Below, piece by piece: positions 44,028 to 54,026 of a DNA stretch of 64,000 bases. The stretch covers positions 1,998,001-2,062,000 of the forward strand of contig NZ_LR743509.1 in assembly GCF_902712875.1 (NCBI RefSeq), given 5' to 3'. Positions within the stretch are counted from its first letter, which is position 1. Every line of letters begins with the position of its first letter. This stretch comes from Hyphomicrobium sp. ghe19 (GTDB lineage: Bacteria; Pseudomonadota; Alphaproteobacteria; Rhizobiales; Hyphomicrobiaceae). The position numbers were made by a program, and so were the translations under genes. The notes under the pieces were generated by a model. The model ran no database searches, had not been told where the DNA came from, and saw only the letters and a program-made list of their open reading frames with translations.

Positions 44028-44145
44028 GCTTGTCAGCCTGCCTCGCGCTTCTCGCCCCGGATGGGCCGCCCGAAGGCTGGGATCCGTGTCGGTTATCGCA
44101 AGAACGTCGTAACCTGCCACAATCCGTCGCCGGTGCGCAAAGGCG

Positions 44146-47100
44146 CTAGGCGATCAGCCGGTTAAAAGCCGAAAAAATCTCGCCGAGCGTGTGTTTAAGC
44201 CTCGTTTCCAGGTCCTCGAACGACGCGGCGCCGCCTGAGCGGACCAACAAAGCCTTTAGCCCCTCAGGCGCTTGGGCGGGGTCAAACCGTCCATCGAGCG
44301 TTAGGCGCAGCACCTGCGTAAGGTCGTGCAGGAGCTGGCCCCCTTCTGAGAGGCGCAGGTAATCCGCCTCGCTGATGAGGCCCTCGGCGGCCGCTGCGGC
44401 GAGCGCGACGAGTGTCGTCTGGTTAAGAATTGCCGGGTGCTCCGCGGCGTGAACGAGTTGCAGGTGCTGGGTGATGAACTCGAGATCGACGAGGCCGCCC
44501 CTCACCTGCTTCAGGTCCCAGATGTCGGTCGTGTTTTTCTCCGTCTCGATGCGCTGGCGCATGTCGCGAATGTCGGCCGTGATCTTCGACGGGTCGCGGC
44601 GTGCCGTCAGAACCTTGTGGATCTCTCCTTCGACACGGGCGCCCAACTCGCGGGAGCCCGCGATGACCCGCGCACGCGTCAGCGCCATGTGCTCCCACGT
44701 CCACGCTTCGGTCGTCTGATAGTTCGTAAAGCTCGACAGGCGCGTCGCGACCGGGCCTTTCTGCCCTGATGGCCGAAGGCGCATGTCGACCTCATAAAGG
44801 GCCCCCTCAGCCGTCCGCGCCGAAATGGCGTTGATCAGACGCTGCGTCAGCCGCGTGTAATAGTGTGGCGGGGCGAGAGGTTTGGCGCCATCCGATTGCT
44901 CGGCATCGGCGTCGAAGTCATAGATGAGGATCAGATCGACGTCGGACGCCGCGGTCAGTTCGCGCCCGCCGAGCTTGCCCATCGCGACGACGACTGCGCC
45001 TCCGCCCGGCACGCGGCCGTGGTCCTCCTCCATCTCACGGGTGACTTCCTCAAAGAGCGCCGCGATCAGCCGTTCCGCGAGTGTCGCGTAGGCGGCGCCT
45101 GCCTCGGTCGCCGAGATGCTGCCCGTCAATATTCTGACGCCGACCAGGAATGATTGCTCGCTTCCTATCCGTCTTGCGGTGTCGAGAATTTCCTGCATCG
45201 GGTCGCCGACAGCCGTGGCGCGCGCCGCGCGAAATGCCTTCATCACCAGCTCGTCGATGGCCGCGCCGATGAGATCGCCGCCGTGGACCTGCGGGTCCAG
45301 CACGGCATCCAGCAACCGCCGGCGGCGCGAGAGGATGCGTGCCAAACGCGGCGCAGATCCCATGATGTCGGCCAGCAAGCGGATCAGGCGGGGCTGCGCC
45401 TTCAGCAGCGAAAAAAGCTGCACCCCCGAGGGAAGCTCGGCGATGAAGCGATCGAAGCTCGCGATGGCGGCATCCGGATCGACCGTGTCGGCGAGCGCCT
45501 CGATCAACAGCGGCTGCACTTCCGTCAATCGCTCGCGAGCGCGCGGCGACCTGACGGACGGCGCGCGGCCATGATGCCAGCCCCTGACGATCGCCAGCAC
45601 CTGCGCCGGCTGCGAATAGCCGAAGCGCTTCAGTTCTTCGAGCGTGCGCGGATCGTCCTCTGCGCCGGCGAAGACCAAGTTCGTCACCTCCGGCGCCAGG
45701 CGGGGCGCTTCTTCGAACAATCCGTCGTAGTGCTTTTCGACCATTTCCAACGTGGCTATGAGCTCGCGCGAAAGCTCCGGCGTGCCGGCGTAGCCCGAGA
45801 AGCGCGCGAATGCGTCGAGCGCCGCGGTGTTGGACGGCACATCGTGCGTCTGCTCGTCCGCGATCATTTGCACGCGGTGCTCGAGGCGGCGCAGATACCG
45901 GTACGCATGATCGAGGTCGGCGCGCACATCGGCCTTTACCCAGCCGCGCCGTTCGAGCGCCGCCAAAGCATCGAGCGTCGCGCGGACGCGGAGATCGGGC
46001 TGCCGTCCTCCGGCGATCAACTGCTGCGTCTGCGCGAAGAATTCGATCTCGCGAATGCCGCCGTGACCGAGTTTGAGATTTTGTCCGGCGACGGATATCG
46101 GGCCGATGTCCTTGTGGGCGTGGATCTGCCGCTTCATCGCGTGGATGTCCGCGATCGCCGCGAAATCGAGATACTTGCGCCAGATGAAGGGAGCGAGTTC
46201 GGCGAGAAAGGTTTCCCCCGCTTCGAGATCGCCCGCCACCGGCCGCGCCTTGATCATGGCGGAGCGTTCCCAATTCTGCCCGACGGTCTCGTAGTAGCCG
46301 TGCGCGGCAGCGGTCGAGAGTGCGATCTGGGTGGCGCCCGCATCGGGCCGCAAGCGGAGATCCGTCCGAAAGACGTAGCCATCGGGCGTGCGCTCATCGA
46401 GCAGCAGCACGAGGTCGCGCGTGAGCCGCACGAAGAACGACTGCAGGTCACCGTCGCCGACAAGGCGGGACTTGTCGCGATCGAAGAAGACCGTCAGATC
46501 GATGTCGCTTGAATAATTGAGCTCGAAAGCGCCGTGCTTGCCCATGGCGAGCACGAAATAGCCGGACTGCTGTTCCGGTTCGTCGCTATCCAGCGGCTTC
46601 CACTGCCCGCGCGCGGATGCGATCCGAAACAGGAAGCGGACTGCAGATGCGACGGCAGCGTCGGCGCATTCCGAAAGCGTGCGCGTCACGGTCATGACCG
46701 GCCAGACGCCGGCGAGATCGGCGAGCGCGGTCAGAAGCGCAACCTCCGACTTGTAGATGCGAAGAACGCGCTTGGCCGCGATCAGATCCGGCGCCTCGCG
46801 CATTGCGGCGATCAGTTCTTCAGTCGCCTTGGCGAAGCGCGTTTCGGGAGGCTCGCCGAGGATACGTGCCAATCGCACGAGATCGCGGTTCGCCAGGGCT
46901 GCGAGATAGGGCGAACCGTCGAAAACGCCTTTGAGCAGGCTTTCGACCTTTGGATTGCTCAGCAGCCCTGCCAGCGGCGCACAGGCGCTTTCGGCTTCCC
47001 CCTTCAGGGTACTGAAGCGTTCGGCACCGATACCGGTGGGCAGCGCGTGCGGCCATTCGGCGATTTGCGTAGCGAGGCTCGAGGCGACGGTCTGATCCAT
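44146..47100 (-). CDS. glnE: Bifunctional glutamine synthetase adenylyltransferase/removing enzyme
   Basis: A 984-residue enzyme that adds AMP to glutamine synthetase when nitrogen is plentiful and removes it when nitrogen is short, under PII control. It has two nucleotidyltransferase halves: the N-terminal NYSSDIDLTVFFD and the C-terminal ASDVDLILIYDFD. Each is followed by a helical domain, with LRLRPDAGATQIA and MRLRPSGQKGPVATRLSSF after the first and second. I chose ATG 47100 because the frame's earlier start would overlap the kinase gene. It directly follows the upstream two-component genes. Confidence 0.95.
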   Translation of the reverse strand: MDQTVASSLATQIAEWPHALPTGIGAERFSTLKGEAESACAPLAGLLSNPKVESLLKGVFDGSPYLAALANRDLVRLARILGEPPETRFAKATEELIAAMREAPDLIAAKRVLRIYKSEVALLTALADLAGVWPVMTVTRTLSECADAAVASAVRFLFRIASARGQWKPLDSDEPEQQSGYFVLAMGKHGAFELNYSSDIDLTVFFDRDKSRLVGDGDLQSFFVRLTRDLVLLLDERTPDGYVFRTDLRLRPDAGATQIALSTAAAHGYYETVGQNWERSAMIKARPVAGDLEAGETFLAELAPFIWRKYLDFAAIADIHAMKRQIHAHKDIGPISVAGQNLKLGHGGIREIEFFAQTQQLIAGGRQPDLRVRATLDALAALERRGWVKADVRADLDHAYRYLRRLEHRVQMIADEQTHDVPSNTAALDAFARFSGYAGTPELSRELIATLEMVEKHYDGLFEEAPRLAPEVTNLVFAGAEDDPRTLEELKRFGYSQPAQVLAIVRGWHHGRAPSVRSPRARERLTEVQPLLIEALADTVDPDAAIASFDRFIAELPSGVQLFSLLKAQPRLIRLLADIMGSAPRLARILSRRRRLLDAVLDPQVHGGDLIGAAIDELVMKAFRAARATAVGDPMQEILDTARRIGSEQSFLVGVRILTGSISATEAGAAYATLAERLIAALFEEVTREMEEDHGRVPGGGAVVVAMGKLGGRELTAASDVDLILIYDFDADAEQSDGAKPLAPPHYYTRLTQRLINAISARTAEGALYEVDMRLRPSGQKGPVATRLSSFTNYQTTEAWTWEHMALTRARVIAGSRELGARVEGEIHKVLTARRDPSKITADIRDMRQRIETEKNTTDIWDLKQVRGGLVDLEFITQHLQLVHAAEHPAILNQTTLVALAAAAAEGLISEADYLRLSEGGQLLHDLTQVLRLTLDGRFDPAQAPEGLKALLVRSGGAASFEDLETRLKHTLGEIFSAFNRLIA

Positions 47101-47104
47101 GACT

Positions 47105-48553
47105 TCATTGTGCCGCAAGGCCGGGCTCGGCGTCACCCTCTCCGTTCGGCGCCGCGATCAAGCATTTGGCTGAGAGCAGCAGCACAACCCTCAGTCCCGG
47201 CTGATTGTCTTCGAGCCGAACTTCTCCGTGATGGAGACGAGCAACCGCCGCGACCAAGCTCAGCCCGAGGCCAGTGCCGGGTTTTGTGCGGCTTGCTTCC
47301 AAACGGACGAAGCGCTTCAGCGCTTTTTCGCGATCGGCCGGGTCGATGCCGGGGCCGTGGTCGCCGACAGAGATGGCAGGGCGCCCTTCGAATAGGAAGG
47401 CGCGAACGGTGATTGCGCTCCCGGGCTCTCCGGCGCGCGAATACTTTATTGCGTTGTCGATCAGATTGGCGATGGCCTGACCAATCAATTGCCGGTTGCC
47501 CTGCACGAACAGACCCTGCTCCGTCTCGATCGACAGCGCGAAGCCTGCTTCCTCGGCGGCCGGTGCGTAGAGTTCGCTGACGTCCGCCACGAAGCGGCCG
47601 AGGTCGAACGTCTCCGTGCTTTCCTGCAGGGGACCCGCTTCCAGACGAGCGATCAGCAGAAGTGCGTTGAACGTCTTGATCAACTCGTCCGACTTTTCGA
47701 TCGTTCGTTCGAGGCCTTCGCGATAGGCCTCGCCTCCGCGCGGATCGCGGAGCGCTGCTTCTGCCGAGTTGCGCAGACGATTGAGCGGGGTTTTGAGATC
47801 GTGAGCGATGTTGTCCGAGACTTCGCGAAGGCCACTCATCAGGCTTTCGATGCGGTCCAGCATCTCGTTCAGGCTACCCGCAAGCGCGTCGAGTTCGCCG
47901 CCTCTGCCGGACGTCGGGATACGGCGGGAAAGATCGCCTTCCATGATCTGCCGGCTCGTCGCGGTGATTTCATCCATGCGGTTGACGATCAGGCGGCTGA
48001 CAGCGAGGCCGCCGAGCAGTCCGACAATCGATAACACGCCAAATCCGAGAAGAAACGTCAGCCGCACAGAATCGGCGAATGCGCGTTGATCCTCGATGTC
48101 ACGGCCGATGATAAGACGCAGATGGGAACCGAGGTCGACGGGAATGGCGACCGCAAGATGCGCTCTCTCATGACCGTCTGCCGTCGGCTGATACGTGAAC
48201 ACGCCGCCGTGGCCTTCGCCTTCCAGCTCGGGCGGAATGCGGTTCAAGTTTCCGGCGATTTTCGTGCCGCTCGCGTCCGCCAGATAATAGAGGCCGATGC
48301 CTTGAGGACGGGAAAGGGCCGAGACCGTATCGGTCAATTTGGCTTCCCCACCGACTTTCATTTCGGAGGAAAGAATGCGGGCCTCGGCGTTGAGCGTCGT
48401 CAGAACCTGATCGGTCAGCAGGTTGTTCGTTTGCCAAAACAGAACGCCGACGACGATTGCAGCCGCAAAAAGGAAAAAGGCTACCGCTAGCGCGCTCAGT
48501 CCGAAGGCTGTCGTCGATGCCGCTTTCGCGACGCGGTCAAGCAGGGCCGTCAC
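47105..48553 (-). CDS. Sensor histidine kinase (OmpR-linked, degP-glnE locus)
   Basis: A 482-residue membrane kinase. Residues 15-38 and about 170-190 are membrane spans framing a periplasmic sensor. HAMP follows, then the H-box DNIAHDLKTPLNRLRN (His about residue 265), the N-box NLIDNAIKYS and the G-boxes in GDHGPGI and TGLGLSLV. I chose GTG 48553, which overlaps the upstream regulator by 17 bases. The upstream part of the frame would be Arg-rich and antisense-like. It is paired with the response regulator just upstream and lies between degP and glnE, an order also seen in rhizobia. Confidence 0.88.
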   Translation of the reverse strand: MTALLDRVAKAASTTAFGLSALAVAFFLFAAAIVVGVLFWQTNNLLTDQVLTTLNAEARILSSEMKVGGEAKLTDTVSALSRPQGIGLYYLADASGTKIAGNLNRIPPELEGEGHGGVFTYQPTADGHERAHLAVAIPVDLGSHLRLIIGRDIEDQRAFADSVRLTFLLGFGVLSIVGLLGGLAVSRLIVNRMDEITATSRQIMEGDLSRRIPTSGRGGELDALAGSLNEMLDRIESLMSGLREVSDNIAHDLKTPLNRLRNSAEAALRDPRGGEAYREGLERTIEKSDELIKTFNALLLIARLEAGPLQESTETFDLGRFVADVSELYAPAAEEAGFALSIETEQGLFVQGNRQLIGQAIANLIDNAIKYSRAGEPGSAITVRAFLFEGRPAISVGDHGPGIDPADREKALKRFVRLEASRTKPGTGLGLSLVAAVARLHHGEVRLEDNQPGLRVVLLLSAKCLIAAPNGEGDAEPGLAAQ

Positions 48554-49217
48554 GAATTGTATATCCTGCGCCCCGAACCGTATGCAGAAGCTGCCTGTCG
48601 AAGTTCTTATCGATCTTGGCGCGAAGGCGCGAGACGTGAACATCGATGACGTTCGTTTGTGGATCGAAGTGATAGTCCCAGACATGTTCGAGCAGCATCG
48701 TGCGCGTGACGACCTGACCGGCATGCTGCATCAGATATTCGAGCAGCCGATACTCGCGTGGCTGCAGCAGAATGTGCTCACCGCCCCGCGTGACACGATG
48801 CGAGAGGCGATCGAGCACGAGATCGCCGACGGCGTAGCGGGTTTGCTGTTCTTCCGGCGCCGTGCGGCGGCCGAGCGCTTCGACGCGCGCCAGAAGCTCG
48901 GAATATGCGTAGGGTTTCGTCAGATAGTCGTCGCCGCCGGCGCGCAGGCCCTTGACGCGATCATCGACCTCGCCCAGCGCCGAGAGGATGAGCACGGGCG
49001 TGCGATTGGCTTCCGAGCGCAGCGATTTGATGAGTGACAGTCCGTCGAGGCGGGGCAACATGCGGTCGACGATCAGGACGTCGTAAGCCCCGTCCGTCGC
49101 GAGCGCCAATCCGGCTTCGCCGTCATGTGCGAGATCGGCAGTATGGCCGTTCTCTTTCAATGATTTCTGAAGGAAAAGCGCGGTTTCTTTATCGTCTTCA
49201 ATCACGAGCACGCGCAT
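48537..49217 (-). CDS. OmpR-family response regulator (degP-glnE locus)
   Basis: A 226-residue regulator with a receiver domain (RVLVIEDDKETALFLQKSLK, phospho-acceptor Asp in VDRMLPRLDG, Lys in LTKPYAYSEL) and a C-terminal winged-helix DNA-binding domain (LLQPREYRLLEYLMQHAGQV then TNVIDVHVSRLRAKIDKNFD). I chose ATG 49217 since the receiver starts there. It ends inside the start of the kinase gene. The location next to degP suggests an envelope-linked signal, which is inference. Confidence 0.9.
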   Translation of the reverse strand: MRVLVIEDDKETALFLQKSLKENGHTADLAHDGEAGLALATDGAYDVLIVDRMLPRLDGLSLIKSLRSEANRTPVLILSALGEVDDRVKGLRAGGDDYLTKPYAYSELLARVEALGRRTAPEEQQTRYAVGDLVLDRLSHRVTRGGEHILLQPREYRLLEYLMQHAGQVVTRTMLLEHVWDYHFDPQTNVIDVHVSRLRAKIDKNFDRQLLHTVRGAGYTIRDGPA

Positions 49218-49337
49218 GGTTTGTGTCCGACTTTCGCCTTTTCTCAGCTCACTGTGTAGCTGGGTCGTACCCGGACGTCGAGGCAGCCCCGCCGTTTCAC
49301 TGACGGGGCTGCCCGAGTTCTTCATGGGTGGTTAACC

Positions 49338-50936
49338 TCAGCCCTTCTTCGAGCTGAGCTGAACGGCAACGAAGCGCTTCTGATCGGCCGTCTTGATGTG
49401 AAGAAGAACAGCGGTTCGCTTCAGGCCTTCGGCCTTCTTGACGCCGGAGAGGACATCGTCCGGAGATGCGACCGTCTGGCCCGACACCTCGAGGATCACG
49501 TCGCCCGCCTTCAGGCCCTTCTGAGCTGCGTCGGAAGAGGGGTCAACCTCGGCGATCGCGACGCCTTCGGGCGCATCTTTGCCAGCACGGGCCGGCATCA
49601 ATGTCAGCCCAAGCTGGCTCAGCTCGACCGACGACGGCTTGGCGTTATCGTCGTCGTTGTTGCCGTTGCTGTCTTCGTCGTTGTTTTCGCCGCTCATGGC
49701 TGCTTCGGCGTTCTTCGGGAACAGCCCGAGCTTCACCTTAACGGTTTCCTCCGCGTTGTTCCGCCAGACTTTCACGTCCACCGGCGTGTCCGGAGCAAGT
49801 TCGGCGATCTTCCGCGCGAGGTCGCGGCTGTCGGCAATCTTCTCACCGTTCACCTGGATGATTGCGTCCTGAGCCTTGAGACCCGACTTCGCTGCGGGGC
49901 CGTTCGGCGTCACTTCGCTGACGAGCGCGCCGTGTGCTGCCGGCAGCCCGATGCTGGCCGCCGTGTCCTCATCGACGTTCTGGATCTTAACGCCCAGCCA
50001 GCCGCGATTGACAGTGCCGCCGGACTTCAGCTGCTGAACGACTTCCTTCACCGTTTTCGCAGGTACTGCGAAGGCGATGCCGACGTTGCCGCCAGACGGA
50101 GAGAAAATCGCGGTGTTAACGCCGATGACATCGCCATCGATGTTGACCGTGGGGCCTCCCGAGTTGCCGCGGTTCACAGCAGCATCGATCTGCAGGTAAT
50201 CGTAGGGACCCGAACCGATGTCGCGTGCGAGGGCCGAGACGATGCCGGCCGTGACCGTGCCGCCGAGGCCGAACGGATTGCCGACGGCCAACGCCCAATC
50301 GCCAACGCGAGATTCCTTGTCGGCCAGCTTGAGGGTCGGGAACGTCTTCTTGGTGCTTTCGATCTTGATGACGGCGATGTCGGTGCGCTGATCGGTGCCG
50401 ACCAGCTTGGCGTCGTACTTGGTCTCATCGTTGTCAAAGGTGACCTGGATCTTCGTCGCGCCATCGATGACGTGATTGTTGGTCACGACGTAGCCGTCAG
50501 GCGTGATGACGAAGCCCGAGCCCTGACCTTGCACGATCTTCGGCTTTTGGTCCGGCTGTCCGAATTCCTTGGGCAGATTCTTGAAGAAGTCGTGGAGCGG
50601 ATGATCGGGCGGAAGATCGGGAAGCGTAAATCCCTTGTCGCCCTTCTTGCCGCCCTTCTCGTTCGACGCGAGCTTGGAGGCGCCGCCGTCGTTCACGACC
50701 GAGACGGAGACGACGGCCGGCTTGACCTTGTCCACGATGTCGGCAAACGAAACTGGCGCGCGGCCGAACGGGGTCTCGATGGTCTGAGCCGCCGGGGTAT
50801 CGGCGCGAACGGGATAGGATGGCGCGAAAAGCCCAATTCCCACTACCGCAGCTGCGGCCATGGCAAGCGCGGCCGGTGCGATATTTGAAGCTAATTTGAA
50901 GTTTGTGGTCGTCGACGAACGGTGGGGCAATCGCAT
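49338..50936 (-). CDS. degP: Periplasmic serine protease Do (DegP/HtrA)
   Basis: A 532-residue periplasmic protease and chaperone. The signal and membrane segment covers about residues 10-45. The catalytic triad is His in TNNHVIDG, Asp in TDIAVIKIE and Ser in GNSGGP. Two PDZ domains follow (about residues 310-400 and 430-525, with GLKAQDAIIQVNGEKIADSR and GLKAGDVILEVSGQTVASPD). An acidic Asn/Asp linker (NNDEDSNGNNDDDN) lies between them. It degrades misfolded envelope proteins and follows the cytochrome maturation genes. Confidence 0.95.
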   Translation of the reverse strand: MRLPHRSSTTTNFKLASNIAPAALAMAAAAVVGIGLFAPSYPVRADTPAAQTIETPFGRAPVSFADIVDKVKPAVVSVSVVNDGGASKLASNEKGGKKGDKGFTLPDLPPDHPLHDFFKNLPKEFGQPDQKPKIVQGQGSGFVITPDGYVVTNNHVIDGATKIQVTFDNDETKYDAKLVGTDQRTDIAVIKIESTKKTFPTLKLADKESRVGDWALAVGNPFGLGGTVTAGIVSALARDIGSGPYDYLQIDAAVNRGNSGGPTVNIDGDVIGVNTAIFSPSGGNVGIAFAVPAKTVKEVVQQLKSGGTVNRGWLGVKIQNVDEDTAASIGLPAAHGALVSEVTPNGPAAKSGLKAQDAIIQVNGEKIADSRDLARKIAELAPDTPVDVKVWRNNAEETVKVKLGLFPKNAEAAMSGENNDEDSNGNNDDDNAKPSSVELSQLGLTLMPARAGKDAPEGVAIAEVDPSSDAAQKGLKAGDVILEVSGQTVASPDDVLSGVKKAEGLKRTAVLLHIKTADQKRFVAVQLSSKKG

Positions 50937-51064
50937 CCCATGGTCTCCAGATAAATGCAGGCTTCGCGAGCCTTGTCTGGAGGCGTACCGGAGAATGGAT
51001 TACGGCAGCATGTCAGCGACGTTAACTGTTGGTAATCTGCAAGCGGTTGGGTGAGAAAATCCGG

Positions 51065-51550
51065 CTAGCGTCGCTGGTCCGTCAGGATGGAATCGAGCTT
51101 CGCTTTCTCCTGTTCGGTCAATGGGGTGCTCGGAGACGACGCGTCTTTTTTTCCGGCGCTTCGGACAACAAGAACGAGACCGCCGAGGAGAACGAGAACC
51201 GGCGTCAGCCAAAGCAGAATGGTCGACAGCTCGAAGCGTGGATTGAGGAGAACGAATTCGCCGTAGCGCGCGACGACGTAGTCAAGGACCTGCTGGTCGG
51301 AGTCGTGTGCTTCCAGGCGTTCACGAACGAGCCGGCGAAGGTCGCCCGCCAAAGGCGCATCGCTATCGTCGATCGACTGGTTCTGGCAAACGAGGCAGCG
51401 CAGTTCGGCCGAGATGTTCCGCGCACGCTGTTCGAGCGCGGGGTCGGCGAGCATCTCGCCAGGCTGAACCGCAAGCGCCATCGGAGCGGCTGCGAAGAGC
51501 GCCCATATCGTCAGCAACGTCGCTATCATTGAACGTCGCAAGCGATTCAC
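51065..51550 (-). CDS. ccmH: Cytochrome c maturation protein CcmH (CycL)
   Basis: A 161-residue membrane-anchored thiol protein that handles apocytochrome c during haem attachment. The redox motif is LRCLVCQNQ near residue 50, followed by a DLRRLVRERL helix, a C-terminal membrane span (LSTILLWLTPVLVLLGGLVL) and a charged tail. I chose GTG 51550, which overlaps the ccmF stop (GTGA), over the later ATG 51529. Last gene of the ccm set, before degP. Confidence 0.93.
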   Translation of the reverse strand: MNRLRRSMIATLLTIWALFAAAPMALAVQPGEMLADPALEQRARNISAELRCLVCQNQSIDDSDAPLAGDLRRLVRERLEAHDSDQQVLDYVVARYGEFVLLNPRFELSTILLWLTPVLVLLGGLVLVVRSAGKKDASSPSTPLTEQEKAKLDSILTDQRR

Positions 51551-53526
51551 TCCGCGGGGACCGCAATAGGTTGACGTGACCTCGACGGCGCGCCGACGCG
51601 CAAGCGCCGGTCGGACAGCGAGATGCCACCACCGATGAACATGATCAATGCGCCGAGCCAGATGAAGCGTACGAGCGGATTGAAATAAGCTCTGACGGCA
51701 TAGCCGCCGTTCGGTTGCGCATCGCCGATGACGAGGTAAAGGTCGCCGCGCCACGCGGCAAGGATGCCGGACTCGGTCGTCGTCTGCGGCGGTGCATCGT
51801 AGAGCCGTTTCGAGGGTGTGAGCCTCGCCACCGTTTCGCCACCGCGCTTCACATTGAAATCGGCAAGGTCTTCGACGTAGTTCGGTCCGCGGGCCTGCTC
51901 GAGGCCGACGAACGTCACGTCATAGCCATTGACCGTGATCTGATCGCCAGGCTTCATGGCCTGGATGTGCTCCTCGCGGTAGGCGCTCGTCGCGACGATC
52001 CCGACCACGAGCATGCCAATCCCGAAATGCGCAAAGAAGGTGCCGTAAGCGGAACGCGGCAGATTTCGCGCACGGCGAATGATTTCATCCGATTTCGCCG
52101 AACCGAACTTCACTCTGTTCGCCCATTCGACGATCGCGCCCGCCATGACGTAGACGCCGAGCGCGATCCCGAACGGTGCGAGCCACGGTCCGCGATACTC
52201 GGCGGCGAATACGGCAACGAGGGCAACGAGCGCCGCACCGAAAGCAAACGCCAAGCGTTGCATCGCTCCCGCAAAATCACCGCGCTTCCAGGCCAACATC
52301 GGCCCGATCGGCAAAGCGACGAGCAGCGGTATCATCAACGGTCCGAAGGTCATGTTGAAGAACGGCGGGCCGACGGAAATTTTCTCGCCCGTCAGCCCTT
52401 CGAGCGCCATCGGATAGAGCGTGCCGACGAGCACGGTCGCAGCGCCCGTCACCAGCAGCAGGTTGTTGAGGACGAGCGATCCTTCGCGGCTGATCGGCTG
52501 GAACAGGCCACCCGCCTGCATATCCTTGGAGCGCAACGCAAAGAGCGCGAGGCCGCCGCCGGTGAAGAGGATCAGAATGGCGAGGATGAAGATGCCGCGC
52601 GCCGGATCGACCGCGAAGGAGTGCACGGATGTCAGCACGCCCGAGCGCACGATGAACGTGCCCATCAGCGACAGCGAGAACGTCAGGATCGCGAGAAGCA
52701 CGGTCCAGATCTTCAGCGCCTCGCGCTTTTCCATGACGAGCGCGGAATGCAGGAGCGCGGTCCCGGCGAGCCAGGGCATGAAGGATGCGTTCTCGACCGG
52801 ATCCCAGAACCACCAGCCGCCCCAGCCGAGTTCGTAGTAGGCCCACCACGATCCCATCGCGATGCCGATCGTGAGAAACATCCAGGCGGCGAGCGTCCAC
52901 GGCCTCACCCAGCGCGCCCAGGCTGCATCGATGCGGCCTTCGATCAGCGCGGCAATCGCAAAAGAGAAGGCAATCGAGAAGCCGACATAACCCATGTAGA
53001 GGAACGGCGGATGGAAGGCGAGCGCCGGGTCCTGCAGGATCGGGTTCAAGCCACGTCCATCGGCGGGCGCCGGATCGAGGCGCGTGAATGGATTGGACGT
53101 CAGCAGCGAGAAGAGCAGGAACGCCACCGCGATCGACGCCTGCACGGATAGAACGCGGGCCTTCAGCGTCAGCGGGAGGTTATTGCCAAAGAGCGCGACA
53201 GCGGCACCGAAGAGCGCCAGGATCAACACCCAAAGCAGCATCGAGCCTTCGTGATTGCCCCAGACGCCGGCCAATTTGTAAATCAGCGGCTTCGTCGAAT
53301 GGGAGTTTTCGGCGACGTTCAGAACGGAGAAGTCCGACGTCACGTAGGCGTGCGTCAGCGCGCAGAAGGCGATGGCGATCAGGAACAGTTGCGAAACGGC
53401 CGCGGGGTCGGCGACGCGCATCATGCGTTCGTCTTTGAGGTGAGCGCCGATCGCGGGAATGGCGACCTGCACGACGGCAACCAGCAAAGCGAGGATCAGC
53501 GCGAAATGTCCGAATTCTACGATCAC
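51547..53526 (-). CDS. ccmF: Cytochrome c haem lyase subunit CcmF (CycK)
   Basis: A 659-residue multi-span membrane protein, usual length. The tryptophan-rich WWD motif WGGWWFWDPVENASF lies at about residue 233, with haem-ligating His residues in LAFHPPFLYMGYVG and in the following periplasmic loops. With CcmH and CcmI it joins haem, taken from CcmE, to cytochrome c thiols. It lies between ccmE and ccmH, with a 12-base gap before and an overlap after. In this genome it is needed by proteins such as the SoxD-like cytochrome. Confidence 0.96.
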   Translation of the reverse strand: MIVEFGHFALILALLVAVVQVAIPAIGAHLKDERMMRVADPAAVSQLFLIAIAFCALTHAYVTSDFSVLNVAENSHSTKPLIYKLAGVWGNHEGSMLLWVLILALFGAAVALFGNNLPLTLKARVLSVQASIAVAFLLFSLLTSNPFTRLDPAPADGRGLNPILQDPALAFHPPFLYMGYVGFSIAFSFAIAALIEGRIDAAWARWVRPWTLAAWMFLTIGIAMGSWWAYYELGWGGWWFWDPVENASFMPWLAGTALLHSALVMEKREALKIWTVLLAILTFSLSLMGTFIVRSGVLTSVHSFAVDPARGIFILAILILFTGGGLALFALRSKDMQAGGLFQPISREGSLVLNNLLLVTGAATVLVGTLYPMALEGLTGEKISVGPPFFNMTFGPLMIPLLVALPIGPMLAWKRGDFAGAMQRLAFAFGAALVALVAVFAAEYRGPWLAPFGIALGVYVMAGAIVEWANRVKFGSAKSDEIIRRARNLPRSAYGTFFAHFGIGMLVVGIVATSAYREEHIQAMKPGDQITVNGYDVTFVGLEQARGPNYVEDLADFNVKRGGETVARLTPSKRLYDAPPQTTTESGILAAWRGDLYLVIGDAQPNGGYAVRAYFNPLVRFIWLGALIMFIGGGISLSDRRLRVGAPSRSRQPIAVPAE

Positions 53527-53537
53527 GGCATGTCCTT

Positions 53538-54008
53538 CTAAGGCATCCCTGCCTTCACCTGGCCCGGATGGGCGCCCGCGCCGAGCTTGACGCCTTTCGC
53601 TTCCAGAGCATTCGCTACTTCGCGCGGCATGTAATTTTCGTCATGCTTGGCAAGCACGCTGTCGGCTTTGAAGCGGCCCTCGCCGTCGAGCATGCCTTCG
53701 GCGACGACGCCCTGGCCTTCCTTGAAAAGGTCGGGCAGCACACCGGTAAATGTAACCGGAATATCGCGCAGCGTATCGGTCACTTTGAACGTGATCGTCG
53801 TCCCCTGGCCGCGAACGACGGAGCCATGCTCCACGAGGCCGCCGAGGCGGATGCGCTGGCCCGGCGGGACGCCCTTTTCGACGATGTCGCTCGGGGTATG
53901 GAAGAAGACGATGCTGTCCTTCAACGCGAAGAGCACCAGGACGAGCGCCACGCAGAGCGTCGCGACCCCTCCGCCGATCAGAACTCCGCGCTTCTGCTTC
54001 CGTGTCAT
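53538..54008 (-). CDS. ccmE: Haem chaperone CcmE (CycJ)
   Basis: A 156-residue periplasmic haem carrier with one N-terminal membrane span ([20 protein letters not shown]) and an OB-fold body containing [20 protein letters not shown]. Haem is bound covalently at the His of HDENY (about residue 126). The tail [16 protein letters not shown] is flexible. It passes haem to CcmF. The next gene starts 12 bases downstream. Confidence 0.96.
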   Translation of the reverse strand: MTRKQKRGVLIGGGVATLCVALVLVLFALKDSIVFFHTPSDIVEKGVPPGQRIRLGGLVEHGSVVRGQGTTITFKVTDTLRDIPVTFTGVLPDLFKEGQGVVAEGMLDGEGRFKADSVLAKHDENYMPREVANALEAKGVKLGAGAHPGQVKAGMP

Positions 54009-54026
54009 CAGAGACCCTGCATTGCG

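Noticed and set aside
49398..50888. 496-residue frame antisense to degP
   Set aside because: Fully inside the degP gene on the opposite strand; the product is Arg/Val/Asp rich without motifs. A GC-driven shadow frame.
51715..53151. 478-residue frame antisense to ccmF
   Set aside because: Lies within ccmF, product is Arg/Glu/His-rich low-complexity sequence. Shadow.
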